The notes beneath the pieces are model-generated. The model was not told the origin of the DNA. It saw nothing but the letters and a program-made list of their open reading frames with translations, and searched no databases. From NCBI GenBank assembly GCA_045866215.1, contig AP035880.1:3162001-3226000 (forward strand): DNA of 64,000 bases, read 5' to 3'. Origin of the DNA: Croceivirga sp009797885 (lineage in GTDB: Bacteria > Bacteroidota > Bacteroidia > Flavobacteriales > Flavobacteriaceae). How positions within the stretch are numbered: the stretch's first letter is position 1; every line of letters starts with the position of its first letter. Positions 26,762 to 33,840 of this stretch are shown here, piece after piece. Made by a program: the position numbers and the translations under genes.

Positions 26762-28039
26762 TTAGTTTTTCAGTAAACTTTCTATTTGAAAGAATAATCG
26801 CCTAAGGATGCTTTTCTCCTCTGTAATTATTTCTGCCGTAGCTGATAAACGTTGTCTAAAGACTATTTTTTTATTGTAGTTGGTTTCGAGATTATTAGTC
26901 AGTGCTATATCTATGCTGTATTCATTATCGAAAGGAATTTCAGAAATTCTGGATACTGATCCATTTATAGCCCCGTATTCTTGATACGGATAGGCATCAA
27001 GCTTTAATATGACTTTGTTTCCGGGAAGTACATTGCCCAGATTTTTGGATGAAACTACACCTCTGGCGAACAGTCTTTGTTCTTTTGTTGGTATTACCGT
27101 AAGCAGATGTTGACCATTATTTATGAAATCTCCCGTATTCAGATTTTCAAAGTAAGAAGGTCTTCCTTCTATAGGGGATTTTATCAAATACAGATCCAAC
27201 CATTCTTCTAACTGATTTTGAAGCTCATTTCTAATGCTTTGGTATTGAAAACTTAACTCTTTTTCTAAGTTCGTTTTCAGAATTTTTATTTCTAAAATTT
27301 CTTTTGAAAGTTGTGCGATAGAAATCTTTTCATTTACCAGTATTTTGTTATCATTGGAAAATTGCATTTTTTTTCTGATCACTTGCTGTTGTATTTTTTC
27401 CAATTCTGATAAGGAGACAACCCCTCTATCGTACAATTTTTTAAATCGTTCCAGTTCTAAATTTTCTAACTCATAATCATTATTGCTATTTTTAATATAT
27501 TCTTTTGTATAGTCTATTCCTCGATTTGAAATTGAAATTATTTCTTCTAATTCAGCTATTCTTTTCCCATACGGATTATTTTGTTGATAATCATTGAAGT
27601 TTAAAATACTTAGAACGTACTTGTTATAAATTGGCTGAATATTACCTAAACTATCTAGCCAAGTTATTGTTTCAATGTTTTTACCCGTATTTGATACAAG
27701 GGTTTTCTTTTGCAGGAGTTCTTCTTGAAGTGCCAATATTTGCCCAAAAGAAGCATTATTTTGAAGTAGTATTAGCGGAGTCCCTTTTTGTAGGGTATCA
27801 TTTTTGGAGTATCCAAATAGCTTAACAATGGATCCATTTGATTTTGCTATGACATCAACAGGAGGTAAGGGTGTTGTAATGTAAACTTTGGTTGAAATCG
27901 TTTCTGGGTATTTAACGAACCATCCTGCACATAAAATCATTATCAAAATCAGTAACATTGAACTAATTCCATATCGGGTTAACCAGCTCGGCTTTTTTTC
28001 AATAATTGAATTGATATGACTACTATGAAAGGTATTCAA
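26762..28039 (-). CDS. HlyD-family membrane fusion protein
   Basis: A 425-residue periplasmic adaptor for the adjacent C39 exporter. It has a short cytoplasmic N-terminus, one transmembrane helix at about 25-45 (SMLLILIMILCAGWF), a barrel-sandwich (lipoyl-like) half near 75-105, a long coiled coil with many Leu/Glu/Lys (about 150-275), and a beta-barrel domain toward the C-terminus (FARGVVSSKNLGNVLPGNKV). The start is a TTG at 28037-28039 with AGGTGG directly before it; no in-frame ATG precedes the helix. It is the first gene of the leftward operon, divergent from the precursor gene with 81 bp between. Confidence 0.88.
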   Translation of the reverse strand: MNTFHSSHINSIIEKKPSWLTRYGISSMLLILIMILCAGWFVKYPETISTKVYITTPLPPVDVIAKSNGSIVKLFGYSKNDTLQKGTPLILLQNNASFGQILALQEELLQKKTLVSNTGKNIETITWLDSLGNIQPIYNKYVLSILNFNDYQQNNPYGKRIAELEEIISISNRGIDYTKEYIKNSNNDYELENLELERFKKLYDRGVVSLSELEKIQQQVIRKKMQFSNDNKILVNEKISIAQLSKEILEIKILKTNLEKELSFQYQSIRNELQNQLEEWLDLYLIKSPIEGRPSYFENLNTGDFINNGQHLLTVIPTKEQRLFARGVVSSKNLGNVLPGNKVILKLDAYPYQEYGAINGSVSRISEIPFDNEYSIDIALTNNLETNYNKKIVFRQRLSATAEIITEEKSILRRLFFQIESLLKN

Positions 28040-28120
28040 CCACCTAATTTTTTTACAAATTAAGAGTAATTATTAAATAATTATTACTAATTTTCTTACA
28101 TAATTTATAAAAGAAATCCT

Positions 28121-28309
28121 ATGAAATCAAAAAAGTTAAGTTTAGAAGATTTTGAATCCGTCGAAATGGCGGAATTGCTAAGTAGTAAAGGAGGAAGTGG
28201 AGGCGGAGTCGGAAATCCCCCTACATATCGTTGTTTGTCACCCTGGGGTAGTTGTTTTGTGAGCTTCGTGCCATGTTCACAAATTGGTGGAGGGTACGCT
28301 ACTTGCTAG
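28121..28309 (+). CDS. Double-glycine leader peptide precursor (candidate RiPP)
   Basis: A 62-residue precursor. Residues 1-25 (KKLSLEDFESVEMAELLSSK then GG) match the Bacteroidota double-glycine leader pattern: basic start, acidic amphipathic helix and GG cut site. The predicted core is 37 residues, beginning SGGGVGNPP, with cysteines at 38, 45, 52 and 62 (core 13, 20, 27, 37; spacing CX6C, X6, X9) and seven Ser/Thr. It lies 81 bp from the divergent C39 exporter operon, which should process it. The TAG stop directly follows the last Cys and is also the first triplet of an IS inverted repeat, so the native C-terminus may have been longer. No lanthionine or radical-SAM enzyme is nearby. Confidence 0.82.
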   Translation: MKSKKLSLEDFESVEMAELLSSKGGSGGGVGNPPTYRCLSPWGSCFVSFVPCSQIGGGYATC

Positions 28310-28743
28310 TGTCCACTAAAACTATTTAAAAGTTCTTTTAAATTATTGTACATCTGAAAGTTTCATGCCTTTTTAATGCATAGCGATTTGAATTGGCCCA
28401 AGATGACCGGTCTAAATCCCCATGCTATATATACAAAGATGGCAGGTCGATCGGTTCTTCAAATAGATCAGGCAGCACCTTAGGGCCAAGTCGTTCTGGG
28501 GAAACTCCGAAAATGCCGTTAGGATTCAAATCTATTCGGCCATCACGACTTACTGTATGGTAAGGCATTATGGCTGAAAAATTGCAACGGCCGATTTACG
28601 AAATCCTATAGGTACCTGGAATACCATGGCTCGACAAAACACCTGTAAACCAGTTGTTAGCTATTTAATTACCTAGATTACAATAATGAAAAAGACCTTG
28701 ATTGCAAACAACTGAAAATTAGTTTTTTTTTAAGTGAACACTA
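28307..28743 (+). mobile_element. Decayed IS4-family element with terminal inverted repeats
   Basis: The left end TAGTGTCCACTAAAAC and the reverse complement of the right end (TAGTGTTCACTTAAAA) match at about 13 of 16 positions. Inside, from about 28425 to 28668, frameshifted and stop-interrupted frames read RWQVDRFFK, stop, IRQHLRAKSFWGNSENAVR, then IQIYSAITTYC, then LQRPIYEIL and LDKTPVNQLL. These are the C-terminal motifs of IS4-type DDE transposases, including the YREK-like region. The N-terminal half is deleted, and no target-site duplication is evident. Confidence 0.75.
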
Positions 28744-28779
28744 ATGTGAAGGGTATTAAAAACCACTTTTTGTGAAATT

Positions 28780-28812
28780 AAATATGCGTATTAATTGGTA
28801 CGCATATTTTGT
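28780..28812 (+). terminator. Terminator-like hairpin beyond the IS remnant
   Basis: AAATATGCGTA-TTAATTGG-TACGCATATTT forms an 11-bp perfect stem ending in T residues. It may be the original terminator of the precursor gene, now separated from it by the IS remnant. Confidence 0.65.
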
Positions 28813-28952
28813 TTCATAACTATTATTCTTACCAGTAAGTCTACTTTGAAAAACATAAAAATTTGTACAATCGTTCTTGATGTATTCTTATTTCACCGGT
28901 TTTTATCTAAATGGATAAATGCATCGCGTAATCTTTTGGACCAACAAAGTAT

Positions 28953-29840
28953 ATGGTGAAAATTGTACAGAGCTTTTGGTCAAAACCTTTTATGAAAAAA
29001 GGAAAAGGATTCGCCCTCGACAGAAAAACAGGTGGCTTCTTAGATAAAAAGTACTACTATTTTTCATGTGCCCTTAGCTGTTTACAGCTTAAAAAATTCT
29101 ACGATCGTGTAGAATTGATAACCGATAGCAATGGAAAAAAAATACTGGTCGAATTAATAGGGCTACCCTATGATACTGTTAGATGTGACTTGGACGAATT
29201 GGTTGATTATCATGAAGATTTGTGGGCTATTGGAAAATTAAAGGCTTACCAATTACAAAAAGATTCCTTTTTACATGTTGATAACGATATTTTCATATAC
29301 AGAAAATTTCCAGAGCAACTATTAAATGGCGGATTGGTTGCTCAAAATTTTGACTATGACATCCCTACAGGGGTAATTGAGGCAATGGAAGAAGCCTATG
29401 AAAACTTGGCCTATTTTCCTAAAACCATGAATAGTTATCCGGAAACTATCGTTATGTACAACGCTGGAATTTTAGGAGGATCCGACGTTGGTTTTTTCCA
29501 AGATTTTACCAAAGAGGCTTTCCGATTTATTCACGAGAATTACAACTATTTAGAAACGATCAATGTAGGGGCGTTTAATATAATATTTGAACAATATCTG
29601 TTTTATTCACTAGCCACTGACTTAAAAAAAGAAGTCAACTGTCTCTTGGAGAATATGGATAAAGACTTCCTTGGTTTAGCCGATTTTAGAAAAATACCCA
29701 CAAGAATTGATTTTATGCATTTAATCGGAAAATATAAACAGTACGAATTGATCTCAAAACAGTTGGAATCAAGATTAATGATTGATTATCCCGAAACGTA
29801 TTTTAAAATTATGTCACTTTTAAAAGATAATCACCTTTAG
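28953..29840 (+). CDS. DUF6734-like putative glycosyltransferase
   Basis: A 295-residue soluble protein with the start MVKIVQSFWSKP and a body that reads like a GT-A glycosyltransferase: FYDRVELITDSNGKKILVEL (nucleotide-binding strand-helix), LPYDTVRCDLDEL, and DSFLHVDNDIFIY, whose DND matches a DxD metal-binding motif near residue 110. From memory it resembles the uncharacterised DUF6734 family of Bacteroidota. It begins a four-gene rightward operon: the next gene starts one base after its stop. A paralogue lies at 32779. It could act on the peptide encoded upstream; this is inference from location. Confidence 0.65.
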   Translation: MVKIVQSFWSKPFMKKGKGFALDRKTGGFLDKKYYYFSCALSCLQLKKFYDRVELITDSNGKKILVELIGLPYDTVRCDLDELVDYHEDLWAIGKLKAYQLQKDSFLHVDNDIFIYRKFPEQLLNGGLVAQNFDYDIPTGVIEAMEEAYENLAYFPKTMNSYPETIVMYNAGILGGSDVGFFQDFTKEAFRFIHENYNYLETINVGAFNIIFEQYLFYSLATDLKKEVNCLLENMDKDFLGLADFRKIPTRIDFMHLIGKYKQYELISKQLESRLMIDYPETYFKIMSLLKDNHL

Positions 29841-29841
29841 T

Positions 29842-31182
29842 TTGGATTTCGGAAAACTTGTAATAAAACTTGAATCATCTTACAACCAATCAAATTTTGT
29901 AAGTACTATATGTGGGGACATCACTCATTTTAAACTTACAACTGAAGAATGTGAAGTGCTTGCCAATAAAATTATTCAAAAATGTTCTGTACATTCTAGA
30001 ATAGGTTTGATAGTAGACACAACTGACTGTAAGGTCAATTTGAGTTTAGTCTATGCTTTTTTGCATTTATCCAAAATATTGAATAATGAAAGCCTGGAAC
30101 ATTGGTCATGTCAATTAATGGAAAACTATATCATAAATTTTGACTTTAAAATCTATGGGTTTCCAAATGATCGGTTAAATCTAAGTAGTTATAAGGCATT
30201 GTTGGACAATCCGGCCTTGCCGGAAGTACATTATAATTGGAAAAATGAATTAAGGTCGGATTTTTTATTGCTCCTTAGGATTTACAAAATGAATCCTAAC
30301 AGGCAATTGCATGAATTTCTTTTGAGCCGACCAATTGAACTCAAAAAATTCAGTGTTGATTTCGGTTATGATACAAAGAATTTATCAGAATTGTTTTCTG
30401 AAATAAAGCCCGAATACAAGAATAAAATCAAAGTAAACCACAGCACTAAAAGTTGTAGTGAAACAAATAGAGAGTTTGCTGAAAATATTCTTTCCCAACC
30501 TTTCAAAAGAACATTTCTTTTATTGCGCTTTATTATTTCCCCTAAAGAAATTAACAAACTCCTTACAGAATTATCAAACTCAAAATTGGATAATTATGTA
30601 GAATGTCTGAATGGTTTTATAAGTCAATGTGAGGAATATTTATCCGAAGACCTCTATAGGAGGATTAAGGAATTATATGATTATGAAAAAGAAGGTTGGA
30701 ATTTACTTTGCAAATCAGAAAACATGCAACTGGATTTCAGAAGGGAATTAATTCATGAAAAGCAAAAACAATTGTTTTTTAATTCCTCAAAACAAGATTT
30801 TTTTGGATTCGATTTAGTCTTGTCGCCTTTCATTAAAATCATTGACACTCAGTGGCGCTGGGCACAAAATGCAGCATGGGACACCGAAATTAATTTTCCG
30901 CCCAAACAACTTTTAATGCCAACTGCGAATTTTATGAACTGTATGGTAGTTTCTTCATTTTCAAAGAACGGGATTTATGAATACATCCTTAATGATTGGG
31001 ACAAAAGACTAATGGAACTCTTTCGGGCCAACTCTTCAATTGAAACAAACTATAAAACTTTCTCTGAAAATTTTTCTTTGTCAAGTTCACAAGAAGAAAA
31101 TAGATTGTACAATACTACCCGAGAGTTCATAGAGAAGCTTGTTGATAGAAACATTTTGATGGTTAAAAAAACTGCTAAATGA
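29842..31182 (+). CDS. Unknown protein in natural-product operon
   Basis: I do not recognise this 446-residue protein. It starts at a TTG one base after the preceding stop (no ATG for more than 90 codons) and overlaps the next gene by ATGA. There is no signal peptide or membrane segment. The N-terminal third (GLIVDTTDCKVNLSLVYAFL) is helical and vaguely like the alpha-alpha repeats of LanC-type proteins, but zinc ligands are not evident. The C-terminal part has FKIIDTQWRWAQNAAW-like aromatic-rich sequence and ends FIEKLVDRNILMVKK. Tight coupling to glycosyltransferase genes suggests a maturation partner or scaffold; the function is open. Confidence 0.55.
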   Translation: MDFGKLVIKLESSYNQSNFVSTICGDITHFKLTTEECEVLANKIIQKCSVHSRIGLIVDTTDCKVNLSLVYAFLHLSKILNNESLEHWSCQLMENYIINFDFKIYGFPNDRLNLSSYKALLDNPALPEVHYNWKNELRSDFLLLLRIYKMNPNRQLHEFLLSRPIELKKFSVDFGYDTKNLSELFSEIKPEYKNKIKVNHSTKSCSETNREFAENILSQPFKRTFLLLRFIISPKEINKLLTELSNSKLDNYVECLNGFISQCEEYLSEDLYRRIKELYDYEKEGWNLLCKSENMQLDFRRELIHEKQKQLFFNSSKQDFFGFDLVLSPFIKIIDTQWRWAQNAAWDTEINFPPKQLLMPTANFMNCMVVSSFSKNGIYEYILNDWDKRLMELFRANSSIETNYKTFSENFSLSSSQEENRLYNTTREFIEKLVDRNILMVKKTAK

Positions 31183-32807
31183 AAAAAATCGTTTTTTGTT
31201 TCTCCATAATTGATGTTTCAAATCAAGTTGATAACCATGACGCTGATTCGGGTTTTGATGACAGGTTGGAAATGTCCGTGAACAGTATTAAAAAATTGAT
31301 TTACGATTTTAAGAGTTTTGATTTTGAAATTGAATTGTTTACTGATGTTGCAACAAGTAGGTTTTTTAAGGGATTGCCTATTGACAGAATTTCTTTGGAC
31401 CTGGAATTCATTAACTCAAATGAAATAGAATTTGTTGAACGCAAAATGTTGTGTTTGGCCAAACAATCCGTGCCTTTTTTGTATTTGGATTGGGATATAT
31501 CCCTTTCGAAAGAAACAATTAAGGGGATTTATCATTTTGATAATGATCAAGATGTTATAGTGGCTTCAAAATATAGCATCGCGCATGCATCGAACGTAAC
31601 CAAATCTCCTAAAATCACTCATGGAGAATTAAAAACCTTTTCTTGGTTAATGGACATTAAAGGAGAGTATGTGGATGAGTTTGTTAACAATCATGAGTAT
31701 GCATATGACACAAAAATAATAGGGTTCAACAATTTGGATTTGAAAAATGTCTATGTCAATAATTTTTTAAAATGTTTGAATGTCGCAAAATCTTCGAAAC
31801 AGCTTTCAAGTCCCACTTTGATAATACAGGACTATCTACTGTATATAACGGTTCTGTCGCAAAACTGTTCCTGTAACATGATATTCAAGGGGAAATCAAA
31901 ACTCACAAGTGTCAAAAACAATCATTCCCATAAAGAAACAGTACACAAAACACGTAATGATTCAAATCAATCACCAGAGATTTCCAATATAGATAGACTT
32001 TTTAAAAATATGGTTTTAAATAAAAATGGTACTGCCGTAATAAGTCTCTGTACGGTAGTCATGAATAGATTTGACCATATCTCAAGAACTTTAAAATACA
32101 ATATCAAAATAGCCTATAAGTTCAAGGGAATAATCAATATAAATCTTTTGGATTATAATTCAGAAGATGGATTGGAAGACTTTCTTTTTAAACAAAATTG
32201 GTTTAAAATGGCCATTGAAGATGGTATTTTATTTTATTATAAAAACTATGATCAGCAGTTTTATCATCGTACCTTACCTAAGAATTACATTCATTTTTTG
32301 TCGAACGGACTGTATTTGATTAACATAGATGCCGACAATTATATAAGTGAAAGTTACATAACCTATTGTCTTTCCGTAATCAAGAAAAGAAAGAATTTCT
32401 TTTTAAGACCCTCCTTACTGTCATCCGTAGGATCATTTGGTAGAATAATGATAAAGTCTTCTGACTTTAAAAAAATAGGTGGGTATCATTTAGGTATTGA
32501 AAATTATGGTTTTGAGGATACAGAGATAACGCTTAGATTAAGAAAAATAGGTTTAAATCAATATTTGGCCCCATTTCATTTGTGTAATGATTCCATTGGG
32601 CATAGCGATTCACTAAGATTTTTAAACCAAAAACGTACAAGTGAAGCTAATGATAAAGATGTTAGTTCCAGTGATTATCAAAATAGAAAATTTAAAATAC
32701 AGTTTAATCCAAATAAAGGAAACAATAGTAAAATTGTTTTATTTCGGTTGGATGAGAAAAAAATAAAAACCAAAATCGATGTATCCCACTCATATTTTTT
32801 GGACTAA
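31179..32807 (+). CDS. Two-domain putative glycosyltransferase
   Basis: A 542-residue protein with two glycosyltransferase-like halves. The N-terminal half (about 1-250) resembles the DUF6734-type neighbours and has LYLDWDISLS as a DxD candidate. A Ser/Asn-rich linker (about 255-285) follows. The C-terminal half (about 288-500) is a GT2/GT7-like domain with AVISLCTVVMNRFDHISRTL, NIDADNYIS (DAD metal motif) and GIENYGFEDTEITLRLRKIG, the acceptor-side motif of this fold. It overlaps the previous gene by 4 bp and the next by 29 bp. A fused enzyme could add two sugars to the same substrate; this is inferred. Confidence 0.75.
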   Translation: MKKIVFCFSIIDVSNQVDNHDADSGFDDRLEMSVNSIKKLIYDFKSFDFEIELFTDVATSRFFKGLPIDRISLDLEFINSNEIEFVERKMLCLAKQSVPFLYLDWDISLSKETIKGIYHFDNDQDVIVASKYSIAHASNVTKSPKITHGELKTFSWLMDIKGEYVDEFVNNHEYAYDTKIIGFNNLDLKNVYVNNFLKCLNVAKSSKQLSSPTLIIQDYLLYITVLSQNCSCNMIFKGKSKLTSVKNNHSHKETVHKTRNDSNQSPEISNIDRLFKNMVLNKNGTAVISLCTVVMNRFDHISRTLKYNIKIAYKFKGIININLLDYNSEDGLEDFLFKQNWFKMAIEDGILFYYKNYDQQFYHRTLPKNYIHFLSNGLYLINIDADNYISESYITYCLSVIKKRKNFFLRPSLLSSVGSFGRIMIKSSDFKKIGGYHLGIENYGFEDTEITLRLRKIGLNQYLAPFHLCNDSIGHSDSLRFLNQKRTSEANDKDVSSSDYQNRKFKIQFNPNKGNNSKIVLFRLDEKKIKTKIDVSHSYFLD

Positions 32808-33567
32808 AAAAATAAAAGATACCACACTAATACTTCAATCGGTTAGCAATCTTTATTTAAGTTTTCTCAAATTAAAACAGTCACACAAGAAGGTTTTCCT
32901 GATGACCGATTTTTATGGTAAATATTTAATAGTTAAATTAAATATTCCCTATGACCATGTGTTTACGGATTTAGAAATGCTCGCAAATGAGGAAGTTGTT
33001 TTAACTGATGTAAAGGTTTTTGCGTTTAAGAGCCTGGTCGAAAAAGGCTTTGATTTTGTCTATTATGACTTTAGGTTAAAGTACTGCAAAGAGTTTCAAA
33101 ATGCTTCCAATATATCCTTTATTTTTTTAGAGAAAGTTAAAAAGGAACTTTCATCCATTATTTTTCCTGAATTACCGAATGAATTTGAACCATATAAAAA
33201 GAATTTATGTTTTTTAAACGTATTCCAATGCTCCTCCACTAAGGTAATATTGAATTTTTATGAATCGTATTTTTCAGAATCCTATAGAATTCAAAATTAT
33301 TACAGTAGAGAAAAAGTAGATGTTCTGAAAGAGTTGTTTTTTATGGGTAGTATTCTCCCTATTGTAGAAAACATTGATTCCTATGGGTCAACAGAGACCA
33401 TAATGCACCTCACTATACCGAAAGATACTTCTGTTAATTCCTTAATCAACAATTTTGAAATAGCTAACGATGATATTGATGTCGAAAGGGATTATTTAAC
33501 TTTTCTTGAATTATGTGAGTATCCTCGAGAATTCTCCGTATTACTTAAAAGTTTTAAAGAAATATGA
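32779..33567 (+). CDS. DUF6734-like putative glycosyltransferase (paralogue)
   Basis: A 262-residue protein clearly related to the one at 28953: HIFWTKKIKD start, HKKVFLMTDFYGKYLIVKLN and IPYDHVFTDLEML align with its relative's ITDSNGKKILVEL and LPYDTVRCDLDEL. The DxD-like position reads FVYYDFRLKY, so the metal-binding motif is reduced to a single Asp, and activity is uncertain. The ATG lies 29 bp inside the end of the preceding gene. It is the last gene of the operon; a palindromic element follows. It may be a divergent transferase or a non-catalytic partner. Confidence 0.6.
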   Translation: MYPTHIFWTKKIKDTTLILQSVSNLYLSFLKLKQSHKKVFLMTDFYGKYLIVKLNIPYDHVFTDLEMLANEEVVLTDVKVFAFKSLVEKGFDFVYYDFRLKYCKEFQNASNISFIFLEKVKKELSSIIFPELPNEFEPYKKNLCFLNVFQCSSTKVILNFYESYFSESYRIQNYYSREKVDVLKELFFMGSILPIVENIDSYGSTETIMHLTIPKDTSVNSLINNFEIANDDIDVERDYLTFLELCEYPREFSVLLKSFKEI

Positions 33568-33575
33568 GTTTATAT

Positions 33576-33782
33576 TAACGTGGGTTCGATACAATTTTTA
33601 TCAACCAAAATCCGTCAAATTGAGTGGTTTTTCGCAATGAAATGAAGAAAAATTGTATCGAAATTAGGATTTTGCAAGAAAATTACTTGCCGGCCTAGCC
33701 GACCAGGCAGGTTTTTCGATACATTTTTGCTGTCGCAAAAACACTCAAAATGACGTAATTTTCTTATATCGAACTCACGTTA
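33576..33782. repeat. 207-bp palindromic element (MITE-like)
   Basis: The ends TAACGTGGGTTCGATA and TATCGAACTCACGTTA are inverted repeats with one mismatch in 16. Further pairs lie inside: AAGAAAATTAC with GTAATTTTCTT, and CGTCAAATTGAGTGGTTTTTCGCA with TCGCAAAAACACTCAAAATGACG. The whole can fold into a long hairpin. It has no coding capacity. It may be a miniature mobile element or a REP-like intergenic repeat. Confidence 0.7.
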
Positions 33783-33840
33783 TATTATCCTAAAAACTGG
33801 AATAAAACCTTCAATAGGAGTTCAATATGATCTCGTTTTT

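Noticed and set aside
28121..28309. Lanthipeptide or radical-SAM-modified peptide
   Set aside because: No LanB, LanM, LanC with zinc ligands, or CxxxCxxC radical SAM protein is encoded nearby; cysteines plus a VKOR-Trx protein favour disulfides.
28921..29030. An upstream alternative frame starting ATGCATCGCGTAATC that overlaps the first GT gene
   Set aside because: It ends within 40 codons and its FWTNK similarity to the paralogue's start is too short to count.
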